A stretch of DNA of 64,000 nucleotides from CAVYHX01 sp963768415 (lineage in GTDB: Bacteria; Pseudomonadota; Gammaproteobacteria; UBA9214), in contig CAVYHX010000037.1 of the NCBI GenBank assembly GCA_963768415.1, positions 1 to 64,000 on the forward strand, given 5' to 3'. The notes beneath the pieces are model-generated. The model had not been told where the DNA came from. It saw nothing but the letters and a program-made list of their open reading frames with translations, and did not search any database. Positions 18,588-27,757 of the stretch are shown here, piece by piece. A program made the translations under genes and the position numbers. Each line of letters starts with the position of its first letter. Position 1 is the stretch's first letter.

Positions 18588-19237
18588 CCGGCCTGCGCCT
18601 CATCCATGGGTTTCTCGGTGAGCAGATTGAGAAACTTTACCGAGGCCATTTCCAGACTATCGACCAGCTGGGTGGTCTTGGTCTGCAGCACGGCATAGAT
18701 CAGCAACAGCGGGATGGCCACCATCAGGCCAAAGGCCGTGGTGTTCATGGCAACTGAAATACTGGCCGAGAGCATGTCCGCCTTCTCCGCCGGATTGGCG
18801 GCGGCGACCGCGGTAAACGCCTGGATCAGGCCAATGATGGTTCCCAGCAGGCCCAGCAGCGTGGCGATATTTGCGAAGGTCGCGAGATACGGGGTGCGTT
18901 TCTCCAGGTGCGGAACCGTCTCCATCAGGCCCTCTTCCATGGCGATTTCGACATCGTCGCGCCGGCGTGAGGTGCGTGCGCGATTCAGACCGTAGTTGAA
19001 GATGTGGCTGATGGCCGCCCGGGACTTTTCCGTCACGACGGCGACCTGCAGGTATTTGCCTTCCTGCATCAGCGGCATCAGTTTCTTCCAGACGCGGTGA
19101 TTGTTGGCCTTTGCCACGCTGAGGTAGACATAGCGTTCGACGGCAATGGCCAGACCCAGGGCCAGTATCACCATGATCGGGTACATGAACAGGCCGCCGG
19201 ACTGGAAAAAACCGACAATGGTGCTGTAGATATCCAT
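18584..19237 (-). CDS. MotA/TolQ/ExbB-family proton channel
   Basis: 217 aa with three membrane helices: FMYPIMVILALGLAIAVERYVYL near the N-terminus, then the family core LATFANIATLLGLLGTIIGLIQAF and MNTTAFGLMVAIPLLLIYAVL. These match the TolQ/ExbB/MotA fold that forms the proton-driven motor. The start at 19237 has AGGAG seven nt upstream. It is the channel partner of the two ExbD proteins directly downstream. Surrounding TPR lipoproteins and the AgmX-domain transducer argue against a plain iron-siderophore ExbB. Confidence 0.92.
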   Translation of the reverse strand: MDIYSTIVGFFQSGGLFMYPIMVILALGLAIAVERYVYLSVAKANNHRVWKKLMPLMQEGKYLQVAVVTEKSRAAISHIFNYGLNRARTSRRRDDVEIAMEEGLMETVPHLEKRTPYLATFANIATLLGLLGTIIGLIQAFTAVAAANPAEKADMLSASISVAMNTTAFGLMVAIPLLLIYAVLQTKTTQLVDSLEMASVKFLNLLTEKPMDEAQAG

Positions 19238-19381
19238 GGGTATACTCCTGTGTGTTCTGCTGGATGATTGTTCCGGTGGCCAGGCCGTGTCAATCCTGAC
19301 CGATCCCTGCTTGCCCGCTGATCCTGTTGTTGCTGCCGGCTGGCATGACTGCATACATTTGTGCCGTGACTCGTTATAACT

Positions 19382-19672
19382 TTACCGATCCGCAGCATTT
19401 AATCTGTGAACTACTTCGTAGTAATCCAGTTCCCGCATGAAGACATCGCGGTCTACAGGGGCAAGGACTTCGTCCACCAGGCTGTGCATGGGCCGGCCCA
19501 CCAGCTCATCCGGCACGGTGGCCTTCCAGGGCACGATATGCAGCGCCTTGGGTAATTCACTGTTACCGGTAATCGTGGTGCCCTCGAGCTCCATGGAATC
19601 CCTGGCGACGGCCGGCAGGCTGATCAGCGCCAGCATCATGCCGGTCAGGTACGTGCGGTATGGCGTGTTCAT
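19382..19672 (-). CDS. Small exported protein of unknown function, trans-envelope operon
   Basis: 96 aa with a signal peptide (residues 1-23, ending LPAVA-R). The mature part starts MELEGTTITGNSELPKALHIVPWKAT and has no recognised domain or cysteine. Its start overlaps the 3' end of the TPR lipoprotein gene by 4 nt (ATGA), so co-translation is likely. Position between TPR lipoproteins and ExbB suggests it is a periplasmic component of the same machine. Function unknown. Confidence 0.75.
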   Translation of the reverse strand: MNTPYRTYLTGMMLALISLPAVARDSMELEGTTITGNSELPKALHIVPWKATVPDELVGRPMHSLVDEVLAPVDRDVFMRELDYYEVVHRLNAADR

Positions 19673-20370
19673 GGGTTACGGACTCCTGCGGTCTGGGTAT
19701 GGTTGGTGGCAGCCTGCTGCAGCTGCTCGATCCATAATTGCAGCTTCGGGTCATCCGCCCCGGTGATTTGCCGGTAACGCATGTAGTGTGCAAGCGCCTG
19801 TGCCGGTTGCTGCAGATAAAGCTCATACAGGATGCCCAGGTTCCAGTGCGCATCGGGATAATCCGGTTGTACCGCGAGCGCGCGTTCGTACTGCTTGCGG
19901 GCGTCACGGTAGCGGCCGGCCTCGCGGTAGAGGATACCGAGCTGGTTATACGCAACCGGCTGATCGGGATTGCGCGCAATGGACTGCTGCAGGGCGTCCT
20001 CCGCCTGGTCAGTGGCGCCCAGTCTTGCCCGGGCGATGCCCAGGTTCAGCCAGGGGCCTGCCAGGGTGTCATTTTGTGCAGTAATGGCGGCGAGACGGTC
20101 GGCGGCAGTCTGCCATTGCGAGGCCCGCAGGGCATCCAGCGCCAGCGCGTACCCGGACTCGATGTCTGCACTCACCGGCGCAGGTTTCGTTACAGCCTGT
20201 TTGACCGGTACGCTGCTGCAGGCGCCGAGCAGGAGTGCGCTGACCAGCATCAAGGCAATAAGTAAATACCTGGAATACGTTTCGCCAGACAGCCAGGCTC
20301 CCGTATGGAGTATGCAGGCGTGGGCATACGGGTGTGGCGCACCGTTCCTGTCAATGAATCGCTTCGACAT
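19669..20370 (-). CDS. TPR lipoprotein, trans-envelope operon
   Basis: 233 aa. A lipobox (LLLGACSS, Cys about 51) follows a hydrophobic run, then at least three tetratricopeptide repeats (GPWLNLGIARARLG, VAYNQLGILYREAGRYRDARKQYERAL, DAHWNLGILYELYLQQPAQAL). The 40 residues before the signal are unusual and hydrophilic, so the true start may be internal and the ATG at 20370, which overlaps the upstream gene by 20 nt, may be too early. Probably an outer-membrane-anchored scaffold. Confidence 0.82.
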   Translation of the reverse strand: MSKRFIDRNGAPHPYAHACILHTGAWLSGETYSRYLLIALMLVSALLLGACSSVPVKQAVTKPAPVSADIESGYALALDALRASQWQTAADRLAAITAQNDTLAGPWLNLGIARARLGATDQAEDALQQSIARNPDQPVAYNQLGILYREAGRYRDARKQYERALAVQPDYPDAHWNLGILYELYLQQPAQALAHYMRYRQITGADDPKLQLWIEQLQQAATNHTQTAGVRNP

Positions 20371-23131
20371 GGGTCACACTCCTTTCCGTTTTGGCATAGC
20401 GGGCCGGCAGCAGTTGTGCGAGTTGCTGCAGGCTTTGCGCAATCCAGGTGTCATATCCGCCATTGCTGATCCGCTGGATATTGGTCTCGTGCAGATCGAT
20501 GGCCTGCTCCTCAAACGGGTAGGCCTGTTCTTCCAGCAGGATGTCATATTGTTCCAGCGCCTCACCGGACAGGTTTGCGGGACGCGTGGATTCGAGCAGG
20601 GCCCGGCTAAGCTGAAAGTAGATGTCGGCCGTGCGGAAGGTCGCCGCGGTGGTGACTTCTGCGATCTGATAGGCGGCGGCCTGCGCGTAGCGTTGCAGCG
20701 CCTGTTCCATAAGTTGTTTCTTTGCGGCCAGGCTGCGTTTCAACGGCAGGTCCAGGCGCACCGTGCGATAGTTTTCATACACCGCTTCGGCCAGCTTGAA
20801 ACTTGCCTGTGCCGCCAGGTAACGCGTGCGGTCATTGCGCCCTGCCCCGGCAATCCGGTCGGCGCTGATGATCTCCGTCAGCCAGTGCTGTGCCTGCTGT
20901 GTCGCACCTGCCGTCGAATAATGGTCCGCGATGTGCTGGCGCGCCTCGATCGCCGCTTCTGCCGGTGCCGGAAACTGCGTAATGTAATGCTGGTACATCT
21001 CGATGGACTGTTCGGGCCGCTGGGCGCGCGCATACAGTTCAGCGGATTGCCATAGCGCTTCGCGCCGCAGCCCGGAATCGGTGTGACTGCGGCCGATCCG
21101 CTCGAACTCGATGGCGGCCTGCAGCGGTTGTGCTTCGGCCAGGTACGCAGTGGCCAGGCGGCGGGTGACTTCGGCCTGCTGCGGGTGGTCAGGATAGCTG
21201 TTGCGAAAGCGTTCCAGCACACTGGTGGCCCGCGGCCAGTCCTGCAATGACATCAGGCCCGCCGCGGCATCGAATTCCGCGGTGGCCACGATCGCAGCCG
21301 TGGGTGCCATCTCCCGGATCCGCAGGAAGTGGGCAACGGCGGCAGCAGTGTCATCTTGGCTGCGCGCTTCCTCACCTTGCTTGTAGATAGATGCTGCAAG
21401 CTTATCAATAAGCTCATTTTTTTGTTCTGACTGCCCGGGCATCAGTTGCAATACCTGCTGATAGGCGTGCTCCGCCTGCAGATAGTCCTGCAGATCAAAG
21501 CGGGCATGCGCCTGCACGGTCCAGGCGACACGTTGTTGTTCCGGCGCAGCGCCGTCCGCTGCGATCACCTGTTCGGCAACCTGCGCGGCACGCTCGTATT
21601 CACCCAGCGCCAGCAGATCCTCGCTCGCGCGGGTCATTACCGCCAGCGCCTGCGGATGTGCCGGAAACGTGGTGCTGAACCGCAGGCCATGTTCGATTGC
21701 CTGGCGATGCCAGGCCTGTTGTGCAGCGCCGCTCAGGCGCTGTTGCTCGCGTGCAAAGGCAAGCACGGCTGCATACCCGGCATCGGCTGCGTGTTCATGT
21801 GCGCCGTAGTCATACGCCGTGCGCTGATACTCGTGTGTGGCGCGCGGGTAATCACCGGACTCGAACAACAACTCCGCCAGCAGGAAATTCATTCGCGCTG
21901 CCTCTTTGGTCGCCGGGAATGAATCCAGGTAGCTGCGATACCAGTGGGTTGCCTGCTGGTAGTCAGCCGCCTTGCGGGTGCGCTGCGCCAGGGCGTGGTA
22001 GTGGCGTGCCAGGTCGGTCATGGTGGTCTTCAGGTAATCCAGCACCGCACCGGCCTGTACCCTGTCATGCACCTGCCAGTATTCGGTATGCAGGTTGTAG
22101 CGGTCGACAAATTCCTGCTTGGCTGCAAGCACCAGTGTCGGGAATTTCCCCTTCTGGTAGGTTTCGATCACGCGCATCTGAAAGCGCGGCGCCTCACGAT
22201 GTACAGGATTGTGCGCGACAAAGGTGCGGAAGGTCTCCGCGGCATCGGTATACCGCTCCTTGTGCAGATACAGCGCACCCAGGCTGTCATAGATCACATC
22301 TTCATAGTGGCGGCTTCCCTGGCGCCTGAAGTAGTCCGAGACCGAAGCCGGACCGTCTTCGTAGGAAAAACTCAGACTGACCACGCGCAGTGTGTCCTCC
22401 ACCACTTCACGATCGGCCCGCGTGAGATGCCCCAGGCGGTCTGCACCGTCCGGCTGCGTTTGCAGATGCATATCCAGCAAGGTGATAAAGGCATCGAGCC
22501 CGGCTGCGAACAGGCTTTGCTTGAACAGACACCAGCCTTGCTTGTACAGCGCCTGTTGATAGTACGGACCGGTGTTGCCGGCATCGACGACACGCTGGTA
22601 GGCCTGTTCGGCAGCGCGGTAGTCCTGTTCGACAAACAGGATCTCGCCACGCCGGAATTGCGCCTCCTGCGTGTAGTTGCTGTCCGGATAGCGTGCAATG
22701 AGTTGACCCAGCGCGGTCAGCGATTCCGCGGGCCGGCCACTGTGCTCATAGGCGCGCGCCAGTTGATACTGGACCTTGTCATTATCGGGGCGCTCCGGAT
22801 AGCGCGCCAGTATGTCGCGATAGAGTTGCACGGAATCATCGATTTGCCGCGGATAAAGCTGCTCCTGTCCGGCCTGCGGCACCTCCTCCGCCTCCAGGTT
22901 GAGGTCTGCAAGACGACGCATGGCCAGTGGCCGTGATGCGCTCTCGGCCTCGATTTCCAGAAACCGGCGGTAGGCCTGCATCGCCCGGGCTTCGCTGGCC
23001 TCGATGGTCGTGTCCTGTAACTCAAGCCCATGCTTGCCGAGGCTGGCGATGGTGGGTGGCTCGGCCTGCGGCAGGTACGCACAACCACCGGCCAGTAGCG
23101 GCGCCAGGACAAGCACTATCCGCCGGCACAT
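20351..23131 (-). CDS. Large TPR lipoprotein (about 926 aa), trans-envelope operon
   Basis: From the ATG at 23131 there is a short lipoprotein signal (LVLAPLLAGGCAYL), then TPR-type helical repeats along nearly the whole protein. Examples are YQLARAYEHSGRPAESL, AQFRRGEILFVEQDYRAAEQAYQ and RVAWTVQAHARFDLQDYLQAEHAYQQVLQ. It resembles periplasmic TPR scaffolds such as GltI-like and YbgF-related proteins, but no specific family is certain. The open frame continues without a stop into the upstream TPR gene, making 1196 codons in all. I split it here because a complete lipoprotein signal would be nonsensical in the middle of a protein. Confidence 0.8.
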   Translation of the reverse strand: MCRRIVLVLAPLLAGGCAYLPQAEPPTIASLGKHGLELQDTTIEASEARAMQAYRRFLEIEAESASRPLAMRRLADLNLEAEEVPQAGQEQLYPRQIDDSVQLYRDILARYPERPDNDKVQYQLARAYEHSGRPAESLTALGQLIARYPDSNYTQEAQFRRGEILFVEQDYRAAEQAYQRVVDAGNTGPYYQQALYKQGWCLFKQSLFAAGLDAFITLLDMHLQTQPDGADRLGHLTRADREVVEDTLRVVSLSFSYEDGPASVSDYFRRQGSRHYEDVIYDSLGALYLHKERYTDAAETFRTFVAHNPVHREAPRFQMRVIETYQKGKFPTLVLAAKQEFVDRYNLHTEYWQVHDRVQAGAVLDYLKTTMTDLARHYHALAQRTRKAADYQQATHWYRSYLDSFPATKEAARMNFLLAELLFESGDYPRATHEYQRTAYDYGAHEHAADAGYAAVLAFAREQQRLSGAAQQAWHRQAIEHGLRFSTTFPAHPQALAVMTRASEDLLALGEYERAAQVAEQVIAADGAAPEQQRVAWTVQAHARFDLQDYLQAEHAYQQVLQLMPGQSEQKNELIDKLAASIYKQGEEARSQDDTAAAVAHFLRIREMAPTAAIVATAEFDAAAGLMSLQDWPRATSVLERFRNSYPDHPQQAEVTRRLATAYLAEAQPLQAAIEFERIGRSHTDSGLRREALWQSAELYARAQRPEQSIEMYQHYITQFPAPAEAAIEARQHIADHYSTAGATQQAQHWLTEIISADRIAGAGRNDRTRYLAAQASFKLAEAVYENYRTVRLDLPLKRSLAAKKQLMEQALQRYAQAAAYQIAEVTTAATFRTADIYFQLSRALLESTRPANLSGEALEQYDILLEEQAYPFEEQAIDLHETNIQRISNGGYDTWIAQSLQQLAQLLPARYAKTERSVTHVEAIH

Positions 23132-25014
23132 CACTGGACAATCCCGGTCACTGCTATCCGTAGCGGGATTCAGTGCACTGTCATAGGTCTGCGCCATGGC
23201 GAAACGTGCCTGGGCCAGGTAGGTATCGAGGCGTTGTTGCTGGCGCTCGAGTTCGGCCACGGCAAGGCGCTCGATATAGTCACCCTGCGCCAGGGAGGCC
23301 TTGGCGGTACGCGCCTGTAACCGGGTAATTGCCGCCGCACCGGACTGTATACGCCGGTCAAATCCACTGAATCCGGACGGTGCATCCTGTTCGGCCTGTT
23401 GCAGCTGTGCACGCGCTTGCTGTGATCCGGCCAGCAAGCGCTCGAGTTCCGCCAGCTGCTGTTTGCTCTCCCACAACCGCGCCTTGTATTCGGCGTTCAG
23501 CTGCCAGTACAGCACGCCCTGCAAACGGGCCTGTTTTTCACGTAACGCGGTGACCAGTTCCGACGCAGGCAAGCGTTCGAGCCGCTTACCCAGCGCCAGC
23601 AATCGTTGCCACTGCTGTGCCTGGAGTGCGTTGGCCAGTCCAACCGGGTCGTCACTGGCTTCGATCCCGGCCAGCTTGCCGGCCAGATCGGCATAGCGGC
23701 GCTCAAGCGTTGCCAGTGCCGGACTGCGGAGTGCTGCATCAGCGGCGGGCAATTGCGCTGCATGCCGCACCTGGCGCGCGGAGAGCATTTCGTCATAGGC
23801 TTCGATGTTGCTGGCCCAGGTAACAAGATTATCCTGTAGCACATCAAGATCATGATAATTTTTAACGGCCTCCTGAAATTCATGTCCCGCCATCAGCTCG
23901 ACCTGATAGCGCAATGCCGGGGTGGCCGCAGCCGCCTCCACTTCCAGTGGTGCCAGCCAGCCATTGCCGGACGCGGTCGCTGCAGCGCCTCCAGCAGTCC
24001 ACCGGCGCGAATAGCCAGGATCGATTCGTCCAGCCGCTGGCGTTCCCGTATCAGGGTCTCGATGGCCCGCTCATAGCTTTCCACGGCGCGGCCGTGCAGG
24101 TTCATTTTCGCCATCGCATAGGGAATGGCCAGCAGGGATTCCTGTACCGCCGGATCGGTGGCACTGCGACTGCTGAGTTCGGTCCAGGGCACCAGCGCGC
24201 GGGCGAATGCACCCGTCTCGACATCCGCCCAGCCGGTACCCAGCAGGGCCTTGTTGGACAGCGGGCCTTGCAGGCGCACGCGTTCGAGAGCACCGCGTGA
24301 TGCTTTGGCGGCGCCGTCCTTGAGCAGGCTGTAACCGAGAGCCAGGTTGGCTTTATCGCGCAACAATCGTGTCTCGTCACTACTGCCCCGTAGTGCACCG
24401 ATACGTTCGAGCTGCCTGATACCCGCCGCAGCCTGTACACCCTGCAGTTGCGCAACAGCCAGGTTGTATTGCAGGTAAGGTGACCAGCGCTTGTCGCCGC
24501 GGGCCTGTTGTAACAGCCGCATGGCATCCTCATGGCGGCCGAGCTGCAGCAAGGCCAGACTTTTCAGGTGCGCAGTCTCGGCAGCGATTGACTCCGGCAC
24601 CCGACCCTCGATCTGTTGCAGTATCTGCAGGGCACGCTCGGGCTCGCCGCGCTGCCAGTCTATTCTGGCGAGGTAATACCAGGCGCGGTTACGGACCGCG
24701 TCATCCGTCCGTTCACGGGTCAACAGTCGCTGGAAAATACCGGCGGCTTCATTGCGCAGGCCGTAGGACAGGTCGAGTCCGCCGAGCAGCAACTCCGCCT
24801 CCTCCCCGTGGTGGGGTAGGCGCTCCTGCTGGCGTGCCTTGAGCAGTTGAACAATGCTGTTGAAATAATCCTGCTGATAAAAGTGAAACAGGACCTCGCC
24901 GTACTGGAGGTCGCGGACTTCCGCCGGCGCCTTGGCCTTGTTGCCGGCCATAACCGGCGAATACAGGCTTGTGAGCAGGATCGGCCACAACAGGCTATTC
25001 AGCAGACGTGCCAT
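23132..25014 (-). CDS. Periplasmic TPR/coiled-coil protein, trans-envelope operon (frame interrupted)
   Basis: Starts at 25014 with a signal peptide (LLNSLLWPILLTSLYSPVMA). TPR repeats follow (YGEVLFHFYQQDYFNSIVQLL, NRAWYYLARIDWQRGEPERAL, LQYNLAVAQLQG), then a Gln/Glu-rich, probably coiled-coil C-terminal half (LERRYADLAGKLAGIEA, LESKQQLAELERLLAG in segments). The frame shifts near 23970. After that the frame has no stop before the next gene's signal peptide at 23131. The true stop is probably lost to another indel just upstream of it, so the 3' end given here is approximate. Confidence 0.75.
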
Positions 25015-25018
25015 ATTG

Positions 25019-25582
25019 CTAGTCCCACTCTTTGATCCTGAAGTCCGGTTGCTCCCTGCTTTCGTTATCGGTGATCTTCAGCTCGACAAACTTGGGACCC
25101 AGGCGCTTGGTGAGGTTGTAGCTCGCGCCACGGCGGTAGTCGCGTCCGTTCGGACCCTTGCCGGTGAAGATGGCTACCAGTTCATGATCGCCAGCCTTGA
25201 GATTACCCGTGAACAGCCTTTGCACGCCCCCGCGATGCAAGGCATCGACTTCACGTTCGGTGTACAGGTAGTTCGTTACGACCCTGTCATTCACCTTGAG
25301 TTGCACCGAGTCGAGCGCAAAATACTCGCCGATGTCCAGTGAGACAAACACGGCAACCTGGGTATTGGAAGGAAACAGCAGCTCTTCCTCGAGCACAAAC
25401 AGGTCACGATTCAGCGCAAGCACATCCTGCTTGAGGGACTGAAGCTCCGCATCCAGGCTCGCGGCGTCTTGCGACGGCACGGCTGGTGCAGTTTCCGCCC
25501 GTACGAGAGCGCTGACACCAAACAGTAGTGCAATAATCAAGGTAACGCGCGACAGCAGGCGTGCATAATAATGGCGGGTCAT
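25019..25582 (-). CDS. Exported protein of unknown function, first gene of the trans-envelope operon
   Basis: About 187 aa from the ATG at 25582, which has GGGAGA upstream (an upstream start at 25615 is less likely). A signal peptide (LLSRVTLIIALLFGVSALVRA) is followed by a Ser/Gln-rich helix (LDAELQSLKQDVLALNRDLFVLEEELL), probably a coiled coil. A beta-rich domain follows with FVSLDIGEYFALDSVQLKVND, HELVAIFTGKGPNGRDYRRG and FVELKITDN. No named family recognised. The fold suggests an outer-envelope carbohydrate-binding or adaptor module, but this is a guess. It ends 4 nt before the TPR gene. Confidence 0.72.
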   Translation of the reverse strand: MTRHYYARLLSRVTLIIALLFGVSALVRAETAPAVPSQDAASLDAELQSLKQDVLALNRDLFVLEEELLFPSNTQVAVFVSLDIGEYFALDSVQLKVNDRVVTNYLYTEREVDALHRGGVQRLFTGNLKAGDHELVAIFTGKGPNGRDYRRGASYNLTKRLGPKFVELKITDNESREQPDFRIKEWD

Positions 25583-25630
25583 GATCCGGTCTCCCTGAAC
25601 ACGTGCAGCCGCCATAGCCTTTCAGTCATC

Positions 25631-25659
25631 CGCCCGTCTCCGGCACTGCCGGACGGGCG
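25631..25659. terminator. Strong GC hairpin between cyclase gene and trans-envelope operon
   Basis: CGCCCGTC (25631-25638) pairs with GACGGGCG (25652-25659), and the interior CGG/CCG can extend the stem. It lies downstream of the cyclase stop and 49 nt upstream of the next gene's ATG. No U-run follows on either strand, so it may be a factor-dependent terminator, an mRNA-stabilising hairpin or part of the operon leader. Confidence 0.45.
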
Positions 25660-25780
25660 TTATGAATCAGGTATTGCCAAAGGCCCTGACAGCGATTGAG
25701 TTCAAGTGTGCAGGATATTGACTTCGGGGTATGCGATTTCAGTCACAGTTTACCTGCTGTACCCGGCTCTGCCGTTGGTG

Positions 25781-27757
25781 CTATTTCTCATGCCAGACGT
25801 GGGTACCATCCCACGCATCATCGGGCGGTGCTAGCTTAAAGTGCGCAAGACGTTCGAGATAGATCTGATATGGCCGGTATTCGGGGGTGCTGGAACCCAG
25901 GCGGGTGAAACCGGCCAAGGCCCGGTTCCATCGCCTGTCACGGTAGTCACCAAGGGCCTGATAGTATAATTCGAGCTCATCGAGCACTGCTTGATCCGCG
26001 CGATCCCTAAGGCACAATGGCTCATAGATAGTGATCGCCTCCCGTTTACCTTTTACACACACCACATCGAGCTCACGGAATAGATAGTTCGACGCCAGTT
26101 GCTTCGTGGTTGCGCTGACAAGGATGTTAACGCCATAGCGCTTGGTGAGTGCTTCGAGTCGTGATGCCAGATTCACACCATCACCAATGACGGTATAGTT
26201 TAGTCGCGTTATAGAACCCATATTACCGGCGACAACCTGGGCCGAATTGATCCCGACCCCGGCATTCAATTCAGGCCAGCCATACAAGGTAACATTCTTG
26301 TTGAACTTCTGGATGGCTTCACAGATACCAAGCGCGGTTTTGATAGCTCGTTCGGCGTGATTCGCATAATCCAGCGGCGCACCGAAGATCGCCATCATGC
26401 AGTCGCCAATATATTTGTCGACAACCCCGCCATTGACCTCGACCACGCCGCTCACCTCGGTTAAATAGGCATTCAACAGAGTGAGAATGTCTTGTGGTGA
26501 GCGATTTTCACATAACCCAGTGAAGTCACGAATATCCGAAAATAGCACCGTAACCTCGCGCTCTTCACCTCCCAGCTCGATGTCCCTGGCCAATAGTTCT
26601 TCGGCAATTGCCGGTGATACCACTTTGCCCAGCAGATTGCGGATATGATCCCGTTCTACCAGACCCTTGAGCATGTGGTTGAAGCTGTTTGCCAGCCGGC
26701 CGATTTCGTCGTGTTGCTTGATGTCCACCGATTTCGTGTAGTCGCCATGTTCTACACTACGGGCACCTTCAGCAAGCTTCAGTACCGGTCGTGTCACTGA
26801 GCGTGCAATCAGAAACGCACCGAGCACGGACAGCAGGCCACCTGCCACAAACAGTCCAAGCAGGGCAACCCGCAACCGCCGGTATGGCTCCAGTGCCTGG
26901 CTTAGCGAGCGCTGCAGGACCGCCACGACACCACGGGTGGTATCACCATTCATTGGCGTGACCAGCGAGACATACAAATCTCGACCCATATCGAACGTAG
27001 TGCTGTTATTCAACCCCCCGGACGATTCCACCAACGCCCCCGTTAACTTCCCGCGCAGGGATTCTGGTAGCGTCGATGCAAAAACCTGCCAGCGGTTGCT
27101 GGTGTCAGCAAGGAGGAATGAAACATGAGACAGCGTGACTTCCTGGAGTCCTTTGGCAAAGTCATCGCCGATGGCAAAACCTATACATACCCACGCATCA
27201 GCATGCGGAATGAAGAGCGGTACAATGACCATCTGGTAGGGGCGGCCATCGAGAATAGTTACACCCGAGGCCTCGCCAAAATCACTTTTTTCGGCTGCTG
27301 CAAGTAGATCGGGAAATACGTTATCGACCGCGCTGTGACTTGGATGCAATGTGTCTACCATTACCTTGCCTTGCATCGATACCAGCATCATCACATCGGC
27401 ACTGATCCGTTGCCGGTGGTTGCTGAGCGCGGAGAGCACGGTGGGGTGTTCGTGGGTTGCGTATGCCTCCTTGAAGGCGTAGTCACTGGAAAGCAGTCGT
27501 GCAGCCAGCAGTAGTTCGTGGCTGCGAGCGGTAAGCTGACGGTCGAAAACACTGGCGGCAACGAGCAGGGCCTCGTCGATCACGGTACGGGCACTGTTCT
27601 CGTTGGCCGTGTTGACGGCAATAAACACCCCTGCCTGCACCAGGACCAGCAGCCCCAGAAAGAAAACAAGTATGCGTGTTCTGAAACTATGAAACTGAAA
27701 TTTAGCCGTTATCTGTATCCTCCGCGAATGCCGGGAGACACCCGCCGTGCCTTCCAT
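25781..27757 (-). CDS. CACHE-HAMP class III nucleotide cyclase (probable adenylate cyclase)
   Basis: Membrane receptor cyclase of 658 aa. A first helix (residues about 28-48) and a second (about 290-310) flank a periplasmic sensing domain of double-CACHE type. A HAMP linker follows (ARSVTRPVLKLAEGARSVEHGDY), then the cyclase domain: VTVLFSDIRDFTGLCE with the first metal Asp, VDKYIGDCMMAIFGAP with the second Asp and the base-recognising Lys, and YTVIGDGVNLASRLE with the transition-state Asn and Arg. The Lys/Thr pair points to cAMP rather than cGMP. The start overlaps the cupredoxin gene by 49 nt; a GGAG precedes it. The ligand is unknown. Confidence 0.9.
   Translation of the reverse strand: MEGTAGVSRHSRRIQITAKFQFHSFRTRILVFFLGLLVLVQAGVFIAVNTANENSARTVIDEALLVAASVFDRQLTARSHELLLAARLLSSDYAFKEAYATHEHPTVLSALSNHRQRISADVMMLVSMQGKVMVDTLHPSHSAVDNVFPDLLAAAEKSDFGEASGVTILDGRPYQMVIVPLFIPHADAWVCIGFAIGDDFAKGLQEVTLSHVSFLLADTSNRWQVFASTLPESLRGKLTGALVESSGGLNNSTTFDMGRDLYVSLVTPMNGDTTRGVVAVLQRSLSQALEPYRRLRVALLGLFVAGGLLSVLGAFLIARSVTRPVLKLAEGARSVEHGDYTKSVDIKQHDEIGRLANSFNHMLKGLVERDHIRNLLGKVVSPAIAEELLARDIELGGEEREVTVLFSDIRDFTGLCENRSPQDILTLLNAYLTEVSGVVEVNGGVVDKYIGDCMMAIFGAPLDYANHAERAIKTALGICEAIQKFNKNVTLYGWPELNAGVGINSAQVVAGNMGSITRLNYTVIGDGVNLASRLEALTKRYGVNILVSATTKQLASNYLFRELDVVCVKGKREAITIYEPLCLRDRADQAVLDELELYYQALGDYRDRRWNRALAGFTRLGSSTPEYRPYQIYLERLAHFKLAPPDDAWDGTHVWHEK

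Noticed and set aside
16578..19237. Classical TonB-ExbB-ExbD siderophore system
   Set aside because: Two ExbD genes, an AgmX/PglI-type rather than TonB C-terminal domain, and large TPR partners; no TonB-dependent receptor nearby.
19970..21055. Plus-strand open frame of 361 codons
   Set aside because: Antisense to TPR genes with strong repeat signatures; no coding character of its own.
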